Assembly (NCBI GenBank): GCA_024364805.1
Contig: CM044498.1
Span: 42,436,527 to 42,456,555, forward strand
From: Euprymna scolopes
Lineage: Eukaryota; Mollusca; Cephalopoda; Sepiida; Sepiolidae
DNA length: 20,029 bases
Direction of reading: 5' to 3'
The notes under the pieces were generated by a model. The model did no database searches and was not told the DNA's origin. It saw only the letters and a program-made list of their open reading frames with translations. This document shows positions 8,517 through 17,989 of this stretch, one piece after another. The position numbers were made by a program, and so were the translations under genes. Position 1 is the first letter of the stretch. Every line of letters starts with the position of its first letter.

Positions 8517-8763
8517 CCGATTATAAAAGATTATAGACTTAAGTATATTAACAGAAAAAAATTTGAAAAAAATAAATTTAATGACTTTTAGGAAGTTCTA
8601 ATTACGTGATACGTTAGTAACGAAATTGACCGTAAGTCAGGTAGCAATGAAGTAGAACACTATAACATGAAAGTGAACCCCTCTCTTAAAAGTCATTAAT
8701 TTTTTTTCTTTCAAAATTTTTTCAGTTAATATGATACTTAAGTCTACAATCTATGATAGTCGT
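8517..8763. repeat. Inner palindrome with arms of about 75 bp
   Basis: The left arm 8517-8590 (with TAGACTTAAGTATATTAACA, then GAAAAAAATTTGAAAA, then AATGACTTTT) is the reverse complement of 8687-8763 with small differences. A spacer of about 96 bp separates them. This is the structural centre of foldback element 2. The outer module pieces 8395-8500 and 9000-9110 flank it in mirrored order (GTACGAGAGT and CTAAAAATGCG on both sides). Confidence 0.88.
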
Positions 8764-9038
8764 CAAAAAAAGTTTAGTACTAATGCACTTATTGAGACGC
8801 GCTATTTTTTTAAATAGTATTTTCAAGTTTAATTAAAGTTTTATATGTTTTTATTAAACTGTAAGGTTAAAGTACAGAATATGTACAAAACACCCTCCAA
8901 TGTTAAGAATGGCTTTCTAAATAATATTATTATTTCAGCATGGACAATAAGTGCGCTAGTAACAAAAGGTTTAAAAAAATTGTAAACCACGCATTTTTAG
9001 GAGGTTTGTACTCTCGTACAAGTCTGCTGGATTTTTTC

Positions 9039-9052
9039 CCTCTAGGTGGCGG
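9039..9052 (+). promoter_or_regulatory. CTCF-like motif, right arm of foldback element 2 (first)
   Basis: CCTCTAGGTGGCGG fits the CTCF core CCNSYAGRKGGCRS. It is one of two same-direction copies about 50 bp apart in this arm, both inside transposon-like sequence. Function is inference. Confidence 0.4.
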
Positions 9053-9089
9053 TGTTGGAGGAGTAGTCTCAGAAAAGTGCATTTTATTT

Positions 9090-9103
9090 CCGCTAGGTGG
9101 CAG
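9090..9103 (+). promoter_or_regulatory. CTCF-like motif, right arm of foldback element 2 (second)
   Basis: CCGCTAGGTGGCAG is a full match to the CTCF core consensus CCNSYAGRKGGCRS. It is mirrored in the left arm by the minus-strand motif at 7144-7157, so the element carries motifs pointing outward on both sides. Confidence 0.45.
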
Positions 9104-9318
9104 TGTCGGGCGTAGAGAAGTAGATTCGTTTATGGCACGCACACGCGTGTAATAAACATTGCCGCCAAATAATACAGTGCATTAGACAATTTTTTTTTTA
9201 TATCTCTGCAAAATGTCAGTGAGATTTTCGCATTCAGCATAGTCGAAAACCTTAAAAAGTCGTCATTTTAAAGAAAATTGTGGAGATGGACTTAAAGTAA
9301 AAAAAATTACCGAAATTT

Positions 9319-10018
9319 CATATGATGCTGGCATATTGGTTACACTGTTTATTTGCATGGCTAATGCATACTACTGTTTTCTACTGTTTTACAAAATAAC
9401 AAATCGTCAAATATAATATACAACGTATCTGTTTATATTTATTTCTAGTGGAAATGATCCATGCAGGATTGTGATTGATTGGTTAAATCATAAGTACCGA
9501 TTGGTACTCACCTGGAGAGACAACGAAAAGTATGCAAGCCTCATGCATTTTAATACACCAACGTTTAGTACGGCGACTTTTCAGATTATTACTGAAACTG
9601 TAGCAAAACCGCTCAGCTACTCCAAATGATATAGATCCCTTTTGCATGACCATATCAAGTTCTTATTTTGATGTAATTTTTTTAATCATTTTGTTCTAGT
9701 TGGGAATGGGACATCCCACTGGATGCCAGACATTCACCTGCTATCTCATACATTCCAACCAAGAGATCTTTTTAAGATTCTAACTCCCGCCTCTAAATGC
9801 AATTGTTTGTATCTCACTTGCACTTGGCTCACGGGGTATATTTGTCAGGTAGTTTTTGAAATTCTTTTTCATGAGCTCAGTTGCTCCTACTGGAATTATA
9901 GAAATTTTCTTAAGATTCCATTTTTTTTTCATGTTATACATAAAATCTTGGTATTTTGGTATTTTTCCTTCTCGGCTCTGTTTAATCCAGCATCATTTGT
10001 AAGGTTACTGTTATTCCT
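9319..10018. other. Unassigned region; no gene recognised
   Basis: A 121-residue plus-strand open frame starts at 9723 and is rich in Phe, Leu, Tyr and Trp. It has no recognisable motif and runs into a tandem duplication at its 3' end, so I do not call it a gene. A perfect 6 bp hairpin (AGTACC/GGTACT) lies at 9493-9508. Confidence 0.4.
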
Positions 10019-10462
10019 TTTCTTTCATTTTACTTCATTCGAAGTTCTCAGAACTCAACAGAGGCTAACACTTTACCTGTATATATGAAATACATACACG
10101 AGACACACAGATATTCAAATAATCGATTAAAGTTCTGCTTTACCTCTCAAACACCGATTTAGTAAAGAAATTGAGAATATTATTCGCTCTCCCCAATTGA
10201 CCATTAAAATATGTAGAGTAGCCATTCAAGTTTTCTCTTGTTTCTTTTTACTTTAGTTCAAATTCTCAGAAATCAAACCTCCCCTTCCATCAGTGGGGGG
10301 GGGGCTAACACTCGAACCCTATATGAAATACATAGATATTCGAATATTCCATTAAAGTTCTCCTTTACATATCAAGCACTCAGTTAATAAAAAAAGTTGG
10401 GAATATAATTTTCCACTCTTCAATTTACCATTTAATTAATTTATAGTAAACTTTTCTTGTGA
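10019..10462 (+). repeat. Diverged tandem duplication, unit of about 217 bp
   Basis: Unit 1 (about 10019-10240) and unit 2 (about 10241-10462) share, in order, TTTTACTT, TTCTCAGAA, GCTAACAC, TATATGAAATACATA, AGATATTC, ATTAAAGTTCT, CTTTAC and TCAA.CAC, then GAATAT and a final TTTTCTTGT. Unit 2 has an inserted poly-G tract at about 10294-10302. Divergence is clearly higher than in the 21 bp duplication, so this is an older event. Confidence 0.85.
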
Positions 10463-11580
10463 TATCTTTGTCTCACTGGATTCCAAGTATGATGGAGTAT
10501 CTAGCTTCGTGCTGTTACTTGAGGTAACATCACTTAAAGAACCATTCCTCATAATAGCTAGTATGAGTTAGCCACACCGAGGAGATTTTATTTGGGCTGC
10601 AAATACTATGTGATTTTGAGTATTTAGTCAGGGTTTACCCTTGTACAGAGAGATCTTAGACACTTGAGAATAATGTCTAGTAGGCATTCAAGTTCTCTAG
10701 TTTACATGGGGGTTTGGAAGTGACTTGGGAAGTATAGATCTCTCTCTTTCTCTCCGTACCATAATTGACAGAATAATACGGTAAACTACACTCTCAAGCC
10801 TTGGTAAGGCAATTAGTTGAAGAGAAATAGCATCAGATGTTCTCTCCGTTTTAGCTAGGTCGAGTCATGAAAAGTGATTGGTAATTGTGCAACTCTTGCT
10901 TCACTGTAAACTCATTACAGCATAGGCATCATTCAAATGGTATTCATTGTCTATTAGGACAGCAGCCTAGTCATATATTCATCTTTTTACACGTGTGATA
11001 ATATCTACGATGCCCTGTCCTTGTCAGGTGTCAAATAGTGATCACAGCACAACTTTGGTAGATAACATCTGCCAACCTTGGCGCCATCAGCAGCTTTTAC
11101 TACCGGACAAATTATATAAAAAAGAAAACATTTGTTCATCCTTGCAGATTCATATTTTCATTGAAACACGTTGATAACATCACATGAATATCGTATGTTA
11201 ATTTCACATAAACACAATGAATAGTAAGATCTCACGACATAAGGCGCCTCGGTCACTCTTATATGAAGAGCAGAGATCTGTGTGCATCTCCAGTTTAAGG
11301 TTGATTACATTTGGTATGCGATCATAGTTGGATCAATAAAGATACCATCGTCTTATGATAAAAATACCAGTTTTTGGTCAGCTACTAAAGCAGTTTAGGG
11401 TTAAACTGTTCTGTCAGTAAGCTTTGTAATTCCTTTCGTTCTCTATTTGTCTCTTGAGGAGGTTAATTTTGGGAGGTTAGCCTGTCTGGAGCCTAGTAGA
11501 TTGAATGTTGGTGGTAGTGTCCCTTTCAGGCTTGGTGTATTTTGAAGCGATTCTGCTCTTTTCTCTTTTTATCATTATGA
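10463..11580. other. Unassigned region; no gene or repeat recognised
   Basis: Composition is more balanced than in the flanks, and stop codons are frequent in all frames. A short CT-rich stretch lies at about 10739-10756. A phrase resembling GTAGGCATTCAAGTTCTCTAG (10680-10700) echoes GTAGCCATTCAAGTTTTCTC at 10219-10238, so the 217 bp repeat may have a distant third fragment here. Confidence 0.4.
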
Positions 11581-11586
11581 TTAGCT

Positions 11587-11640
11587 CATTTCATCAAGTG
11601 GCTTCATGCCTTGTCTAGAGTGTCTTTTATTAAAAACACA
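11587..11640 (+). other. Short dispersed motif, also inside the 76 bp array
   Basis: TCATTTCATCAAGTGGCTTC, then ATGCCTTGTCTAGAG, then an A-rich end. It resembles the piece inserted at 1100-1166. Two copies at distant places with an A-rich end suggest a small retroposon tail, but the identity is unknown. Confidence 0.35.
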
Positions 11641-11681
11641 GATATCGTTAAGTAGTTATATTTGCAATTAAATAATTGTAC

Positions 11682-11712
11682 CATAGTTTAATGGGATCGA
11701 TATTAAACTATG
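11682..11712. repeat. Perfect 11 bp hairpin
   Basis: CATAGTTTAAT and ATTAAACTATG are exact reverse complements around a 9 nt spacer. It is not followed by a T run, and no gene is near, so I assign no function. Confidence 0.85.
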
Positions 11713-12041
11713 TTGTGCACACACATTCTTTGGCTTGAATAACAGAAACAACCTTACACTATTTCTTCTCTAACAATCCTTATTTCCTCAGTCACTATAT
11801 TCCATTTTTCCTATAGTCCTTATTTTGAAAAGATACTTTTTGAAACTGTTAACCAGACCAGTTCAACTAATTTCCACGATTTGTAATTTCTTTTGTACTC
11901 AGGCTTCTCAGCTTGCCTCTGTAACTGGCCATCTAGTACCTAATTTGATATATGACTTTGTTTTTTAGATTACCCCATTAGCTGAACCTTGTAATTCCAA
12001 TCTTAAATCCTCCCATCAGCGAAGACAGACTTTCAGCATTG

Positions 12042-12174
<133 letters not shown>

Positions 12175-12246
12175 AAGTTGTAGGTGATATGATACTTGCC
12201 GAAGATAGTCATTATTTGTAATAGCGTCTGCATTCATCTGATAGGT

Positions 12247-12930
12247 CTGTTACATGATAAGGGCTGTCCCCTTTTCATGTAAGTATAAAAATAGAGAGAT
12301 TTAGTTAAAATGAAAATGAAATAGCATAGACGAAATTCGAAGCTCGTAATTTAGGTTTAGAAGTAGATTACGTGAGAGAATTAGAAAATGGAATGTAAAA
12401 CAAACGATTGTTTTAGCTTAGAGATAAAATAGTTTCAAGAAAAGAATGTGCGTTGTCAATTTTGTTATGAAAAATTCAATTGAAAGAATACAGCTACAAG
12501 ATAATTTAATAAACATGTTTTTAACATATTGGAAATATAGGTTACTGAGAATATAGGTTAAAATTTCTTTTGTAAACAAAGGAAAAAGTTTTGGACACTC
12601 ATGTCCAGAACACGTGAAAGAAGGCACATGTTTTAACATGTGTATGACCTCATGGAAAAATGGGAAGTTCTAGATATAGTTAGAAACTTAGGAGAAACTG
12701 GGAGAAAGACGGAGGGGGAGTTTGAGAACGACAGACGATAGTCTGCAGTTTGTCTTTCGAACGTCTAGAAGCGAGACGGTCACTTGAAACTTAATATGTG
12801 AAGCTTTGAATTCTTGATGATGAAAACCACGGCCGGTCGTGAGAAGAAATAAACCCATCATGTGTTTATATAAACGTCGTCTTTGTGTTGATTCTACCGA
12901 AAGGTAAAGTGAAAATTGTTATTATATGTC
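12247..12930 (+). mobile_element. Candidate solo LTR
   Basis: It starts TGTTACATGATAAGG, has a TATA-like GTATAAAAATAG at about 12281-12292, and near 12844 has AAGAAATAAACCC, a polyadenylation-type signal. This is followed by a GT/T-rich stretch (GTCGTCTTTGTGTTGATTC) of the kind seen in LTR R-U5 regions. No pol sequence adjoins it. The right end is unclear, and no second copy in the window supports it. Confidence 0.35.
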
Positions 12931-12989
12931 TATATATCTGTGTTATAAAATGTCATGACATACACATCTCATATCTACACTAAGACTGT

Positions 12990-13410
12990 CTGAACACTAT
13001 CTCCTCACTCAAAGACCTTCCATTACAAATCTAAATATGAACATTTTAATATATATGAATCTTCATAACAGAAACAACGACATTCTTTATAAAACGAACA
13101 ATCTCTCTTACAACATCCCTCTTAATAAAAGACTCTCTCTAAGCATCACTTTTAACAAAGAACAATAATAACAAAATACGAACAATCTCTCTTACAACAA
13201 CAATCTTACAACAACATCTCTCTTAATCTCTCTCTAAGACTCTTTTGCTAAGACTGCACTTTAATAAGACTCTCTAAGACTCTAAGACTCTCACTATTAA
13301 TAACAACAAGAACAATAATAATAATGAAACCCCCTATATGTAACAAACACGATTTAGTGCCGTTCTCTCTCTAAGACTCTTAACATCCCTCTCTAAGACA
13401 CCTATAAATA
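12990..13410 (+). repeat. Cryptic low-complexity block, CTCTAAGACT / AACAATAA
   Basis: Short degenerate words recur many times: CTCTCTAAGACTCT and TAAGACTCT (at least six), CTCTCTTACAACA and CCCTCT (several), AACAATAATAA. No fixed period is visible. The plus strand is very poor in G. Confidence 0.8.
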
Positions 13411-13456
13411 TAACAGGTCTTGTTTGAGATGAACAAGAAAAAAGTCACCAGATTCT

Positions 13457-13770
13457 ATTGAAAAAGATATCTTCTCTACATTTAATATCAACTTTATTTA
13501 ATGGTTTCATCAACGCAAAATAAGAACAAAACACACACACACACAATAATATAAGAACGGTTAGTTAGTGCCAGCATTCATTTCTACGCGAGTCTGTTTT
13601 AGCCAACCAAACCATATACCAATCAATACGCGCATGACTAAAACAATCGTCATCATAGAAAAAAGAAAGATTTTTCTACAATTCATATGAACTTTATTTA
13701 ACTGTTTCGTCAACATAGAATAGAAACCAAAAGGAGTTAGTAACGCAAGAATATAAAACGGGTTGGTTCG
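13457..13770 (+). repeat. Direct repeat dimer, period of about 200 bp
   Basis: The block TCTACA.TT.ATAT, then ACTTTATTTAA, then TGGTTTCATCAAC occurs at about 13475-13515. It returns as ACTTTATTTAACTGTTTCGT at 13691-13710, exactly 200 bp on. Both copies are followed by an AATATAAGAACGGTT-type block, and the first has an (AC)n run at 13530-13545. Confidence 0.8.
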
Positions 13771-14227
13771 TTTAGCATGTATTACTATAGGAATATAAGT
13801 GAGTTCCAGGTTTCAGTCTGTTTTTCGTCTCGCGTCTTGTCACTTATGAGAGGTGAGCAAGGAAAAGTAACGTCTGGTTATGTTGACATCTTTATAGGAA
13901 CTACTTTCTTTATATCAAAGGCGCTATGGTTAAGCAAAAATGTCAAGAGACGCATATGTGCACTGTATTCCAAATGCTCAAAAAGTTTCTACACAATATT
14001 GGGCATAATAGTGCATGCACGACGCCATGCAATAAATTACATGTTAGTACAACAGAAGATAGCTTTCCATCATGCAACTGCTATAAACCTACTTTAGAAT
14101 AACTGGTAAGGGCTTCAATCCACCTATGCAAGTACTTATAAACACACTGTTACAGAGCAATCTCAGATACTTTCAAAAGCTTGATAAAAGAAAAAGATGG
14201 GGTAGCAAGCCTTTAGTATCCTGGACA
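13771..14227. other. Unassigned stretch; unrecognised open frame
   Basis: A 106-residue plus-strand open frame runs 13777-14097 without low-complexity sequence. It shows no motif, signal peptide or membrane segment I recognise, and its first part overlaps the tail of the 200 bp dimer. I treat it as chance. Confidence 0.3.
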
Positions 14228-14874
14228 GTTTTTGTCGGATCAGTTAGGTTTTAAGGAATCTGGAAATAAGCAAAGATGAAAGTGACACATTCGAGTTTGC
14301 ACCAGTTTTTTTCCCTTGTTGCCCTGCACACACTACGAACAAATGAATAATAAACCTGAGATATGTTTTCATTACAAGGTCGATTTTTAGTATAGGGGAA
14401 TATTTATTTTAAGAAAAATAAGAGGGGGTAAATGTCTATTTTTTGGGTGTTTTTTTTTTTTACTTTTCAATGAACAAACTAAATATTGCCTTATTTGTCA
14501 AAACATAAGATTCTATTTTTTGTGTCGTGTACGCTTTCAGTGTCAAAAAAGCTTGTTTTCAATTGAAATGAATTTAGGACGCTGAAAACGTACATAAAAA
14601 TAAAATAAAATCTGTTTTGACAAATAATGATTTTGTTTGTTTATTAAAAAGTTTTGTTAATAAAAGAAAATGCGCAAAATAAATAAATAAAATAAGAAAA
14701 AAAAACTCCTCCATATTTTCTAAAAAAGAATATTTCCCTGTATTAGAAATCAACCTTGTGACGAAAAACAAAACCGTTTGCATAATTCAACCAGAAGAAA
14801 CCAGTGTAAATCCAAATTGATCCTTTTCATCCTTGCTTACTTCCAATATTCTTAAAACCTAATCCGTTTTGTCG
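14228..14874. mobile_element. Foldback-like element 3, near-palindrome of about 650 bp
   Basis: The left half (TTTTTGTCGGATCAGTTAGG, TTTTAAGGAATCTGGAAATA, AGCAAAGATGAAA, then CAAGGTCGATTT, GGGGAATATT, TTTGTCAAAACA and GTACGCTTTCAGTGTC) is matched by the reverse complement of the right half. The symmetry centre is at about 14561, next to TTTTCAATTGAAAT, with only about 30 bp of spacer. The size and almost complete symmetry fit a foldback MITE. It has no coding capacity; the minus open frame at 14574-14783 is arm sequence. Confidence 0.85.
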
Positions 14875-14908
14875 ATATAAGTTCAACCAAGCTTACTACT
14901 TTCTGTAC

Positions 14909-15856
14909 TGTAACATTCATGGGTTAATATTAGAATGAGGACGACACAGAGCTAAGTGAAACAGAAACTTTGAGCGGCCATCTTAGTCTACCATAAAACA
15001 CCGGAAACTATTAAAATGGTCGATTATTATGACGAAATTATAATAGTCGATCATTATGATTGGTAAAAGTATAATTGTTAGATAGAAATATGTTTAAGAT
15101 GTGAAAAATTATGTTAAGTTGAAATATTTACATTTAATAGTTGTCAGGAAGGTTAGCTTGATGTTAATTTGACAGATGGAATTTAAGCTCACCATAATAT
15201 AAGCAAATGTACGTAACAAAACAAAACAAGCAAAGATTGTTAGACTATGTGTAGTAATGACGTAATAAAAATATAGATTGTTAGATGTAGATTTGTAGTT
15301 ACGTGGGAGATGAGTTTTGATATGCAACATGTTAGAGACGGGTGGGGTTTTTATGAGGGGACGCTCATGGAAGTCAGAATGGGGCGACTCAGAAAAGTGT
15401 AATCTTATCCAAAGCGTGCTAACTCTGGAAAAGAATCCAGCAAGAAATAAACGATTATATCAAATTTTAATTTCCGTTTGAGCGTTTTCACTTTCGGAGA
15501 GAAGCACCTTTAATTTTTATAACATATGGAAGGAAGATTTGAGGTATGTTTTTGCTGGTGTTCCAACCGACAACGATTTCTATAAGCTGTAGTTTATGCA
15601 TACACACATAAACACACAATAGAGAATACACTAGACGAATCACATATGAAAACGTTAACAATCATAAGTTAAGAGTGTCAGCATAGAAACACGCACCTGG
15701 CTATAAATACACATCTCCATCTCATACACAACCCCCGACAACACAACATATTCTTTTTGGTGCCGTCATATAAATCCCCTCGCAGCGTAACTTATTCGTT
15801 CTGTGTCCCGTCCTCGTTTGTGTATTAAATCTTATACGTGGACTGCATTGTATGTT

Positions 15857-15941
<85 letters not shown>

Positions 15942-16004
15942 AAGAAATATACACACTTGATTATATACAGCATATGACATAAACATCGAATATACACTGT
16001 TACA
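14909..16004 (-). repeat. 3' LTR of the Gypsy-type element
   Basis: Bounded by TGTAACA (14909-14915) and TGTTACA (15998-16004), exact inverted 7-mers with the usual TG...CA ends. On the element strand a purine-rich AGGAGGA precedes the right boundary, as expected of a polypurine tract. The integrase remnant ends about 220 bp further upstream. The word AAGTGAAAC...GAGCGGC.ATCTTA near the LTR end recurs at 19219-19252, at the other end of the element. The length, about 1.1 kb, includes an internal microsatellite. Confidence 0.65.
15857..15940. repeat. (AC)n(AG)n microsatellite inside the LTR
   Basis: An AC run at 15857-15870 passes directly into a pure AG run at 15871-15940. The Ser-Leu open frames across it are translated repeat. 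It lies about 65 bp inside the 5' edge of the LTR as read on the minus strand. Confidence 0.97.
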
Positions 16005-16229
16005 TCCTCCTACTAAGTAACACATCAGGGAGGACGTTTGTTCCTTTTGTTTTCTTCTTATAAAAAGGGGTAGGGACAGGGTTTTGAATGGCAACATGGA
16101 GAAGGGTGGATTATTCATTCGTTATAGTGTGCAGGTTTTCAAATAACGCGTCCTGAACGTGCAGTCAGCTGTTGGTTGTCATTCTTTTCATAACTTTCTT
16201 CAGCTGACTCATTTTCCTGTACAATCCTT

Positions 16230-17330
16230 TTTCTTTATGATATGGGTTTGTCAGGCTGTATTTGGGACTGAGGATGAGTATCAGCTGTGCGTGTAATTTA
16301 ATGGTGTCCTTGGAAGGAGTGTTTTGACCTTGGCGTTTTTCGCAGGAATCACGTTTTTCGGCGGTGTAATCGTTTCTTGCTTCTACTTCATATAAGCTTC
16401 CAGTCATTCATTTTCAAACTGTTGCCTCCCTCCATTCTCTGTTGTAGGGATTAGATGGCTGGACTCGAACATTGTCACCAACGTTGAGGATTTTCAGCTC
16501 TTTCCCCGGCTCATTGTGTCGAAGTCTTCTCTCCTGTTTTCTCTATGCTTCATCAGTTGAATGTGGGTAGAGGGGCTTACGTTTTAATTCGACAGCTGAT
16601 TTAACCTTGTCCTCATACCAAAATGTCTGTGTGCTGGGCCGGTGTTTACTTCTTTGGTTGGCGCGTTGCATAGATTCAACAACCCTTATGATGGATCTTC
16701 TCCCGGCGCTTTGAATTTGCAGAAGAGGCGTTTGGTGATTTTTACTACTCTTTCGTCAGAACCATTTGCTTGACTGTTGCCTGGTTATATTGCTTCGTGT
16801 TTGAACAGGCATTTCCTTGCAATTTTTCTGAACGTGTATGATAAGAATTGAGAACAATTGTCGGAAGTCAATAACTTTGGAATTCCATGGCGTGCAAAAT
16901 GTGCTTTCATGCATTCAATCATAGCTTCTGATGTGAGTGTATCTAATTTGTCAATTTCAAAGAAATTGCTATGTCTGTCCACTGTGATCAGATAGCTGTT
17001 CCCTCCCCATGATAGGTTAGCTGCTACTTGTTGCCAAGGTCTTTTCGGGACTGGTATTATGATTTTTGCTGGCTGGCAGTTTGCATGGGTCGCACAAATA
17101 CCACAGGTTTAAATGTATTGTCTAATGTCTTTAGACATTTCTGGCCAAAATATGAGGTCCCTCGCTCTTTACATACATGTATTTATGCCTAGGTGGTCGG
17201 CATATGCCTTTTGTTTCATCTTTGTCCGCATAGCATACGGTATGCCTATTCTCTGTCCTCACAGTATTAGTCCATCTTGTACAATGAATTCATCTCTGTA
17301 ATTGAACAATTTAATGGAATTGGGCAAGCT
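16230..17330 (-). pseudogene. Integrase remnant of the Gypsy-type element
   Basis: On the minus strand the catalytic core is recognisable around 16800-17000: HSNFFEIDKLDTLTSEA, then AHFARHGIPKLLTSDN, typical of Gypsy integrases of the K02A2.6-like group. A C-X2-C zinc-finger half (CGICATH-like) lies upstream near 17090. A C-terminal region with a GDNVRVQPSNPYN-type motif lies near 16440-16500. Integrase would insert the DNA copy into the genome. It is a fossil and broken. Confidence 0.85.
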
Positions 17331-17464
17331 TTTCCTATCTGCCCACTCTTTAGCGATAACTTCTGCAAGTGTTCTCATGTTGGATTGTTCAACTCTCTTT
17401 TGACGAATCTTTGCCTGTGGTCTTATATTGATTGCAATGTCAGATTATTTACTGGCGTTACTTC

Positions 17465-17833
17465 TTACAACTCTGGCTTGTTTATTGGTGCTCGTGACAG
17501 CGTATCTGCCAATTGGATATCTTTCCCTGGCTTATATTGGAGTATGTAACTGTATTGCTGGGCCTGTAGCAGGAGGTTCTGTAACTGTTTTGGTGCCTTT
17601 GATAGGGGAGTTTTGCTGACCGAGACGAGGGACTTGTGGTCAGTCAAAACTACCACTACTTTACTGTGGGTATAGTGGTGAAATTTTTCTAGGCCATATA
17701 CAACTGCCTGCATGTCCTTAATTTGTGCATATCTTTGTTTAGCATCTGATAGGGATCTACTTGCAACTGCAACTAGTTTGTCAACCTGTGTTAGCGCTGC
17801 TTCTAACTCATACTCGAAATGCACCATTCTCAA
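17465..17833 (-). pseudogene. RNase H remnant of the Gypsy-type element
   Basis: This is the best preserved part, a 122-residue minus-strand frame. It reads VAVASRSLSDAKQRYAQIK, then FHHYTHSKVVVVLTDHKSL, then YKPGKDIQLADTLSRAP, the standard signature of the Gypsy RNase H domain (ASR-L---E--Y-QIEKE, TDHK-L, D-LSR). RNase H removes the RNA strand during reverse transcription. The element as a whole is broken. Confidence 0.92.
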
Positions 17834-17989
17834 GAGTCAGTTCCTTGTGGGGATCATTGTACGTAAGGATGAGTGAATTTGTGATTGCTTCTTTAACAGT
17901 GGTGAAAGCTGCTTGTTGGGAATCTGATCATGACCACGGAATATTTTTATTGCTTAGGTTTTGGAGTTGTTTTGTTATTGTTGCAAGAT

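Larger units (their letters stand above)
9010..9314 (-). repeat. Right outer arm of foldback element 2
   Basis: Inverted partner of 6931-7230. It is better preserved at the CACCTAGCGG-type motifs. The overlapping 70-residue open frames on the two strands (8930-9152) are by-products of the arm sequence. Confidence 0.85.
6927..9318. mobile_element. Foldback-like element 2, nested inverted repeats
   Basis: The reverse complement of about 9010-9314 matches 6931-7230: TTTCGGTA, T run, ACTTTAGGTCCACCTCCACA, ATTTTCTTTAAAATGACGAC, ATGCACTGTATT, GCGGC..TGTTATT, TCTACTTCTCTACG, CGACACTGCCACCTAGC. Inside are further inverted pairs (7408-7470 with 8194-8256; 8517-8590 with 8687-8763). A short module recurs in both orientations, built around CGACTTTTA.AGGTTTTCGA, CTATGCTGA, GAAAATCTCA and ATCGAGATATAAAGAC. 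Plus copies are near 6960, 7250, 7408 and 8278; minus copies near 7745, 8180 and 9185. No transposase was seen, so this is a non-autonomous foldback/MITE-like composite, perhaps several insertions of one family into each other. Exact ends and target-site duplication are not resolved. Confidence 0.75.

Noticed and set aside
8930-9152. Two overlapping 70-residue open frames on opposite strands
   Set aside because: They lie in the right arm of foldback element 2, and the Gly/Pro-rich stretches come from the repeated TAGGTGGC-type motif.
9723-10088. 121-residue plus-strand open frame, aromatic and Leu-rich
   Set aside because: It looks membrane-like only because the DNA is T-rich. It has no start context or motif and runs into the 217 bp tandem duplication.
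12247-13345. TGTTACA at 12247 and TGTAACA at 13339 as ends of one 1.1 kb LTR
   Set aside because: The 7-mers pair and the length resembles the LTR at 14909-16004, but the sequences are not similar and the right part is low-complexity CTCTAAGACT repeat, so the pairing is probably chance.
13777-14097. 106-residue plus-strand open frame
   Set aside because: No motif recognised. Its 5' part overlaps the 200 bp dimer, and a single frame of this length is expected by chance in 20 kb.
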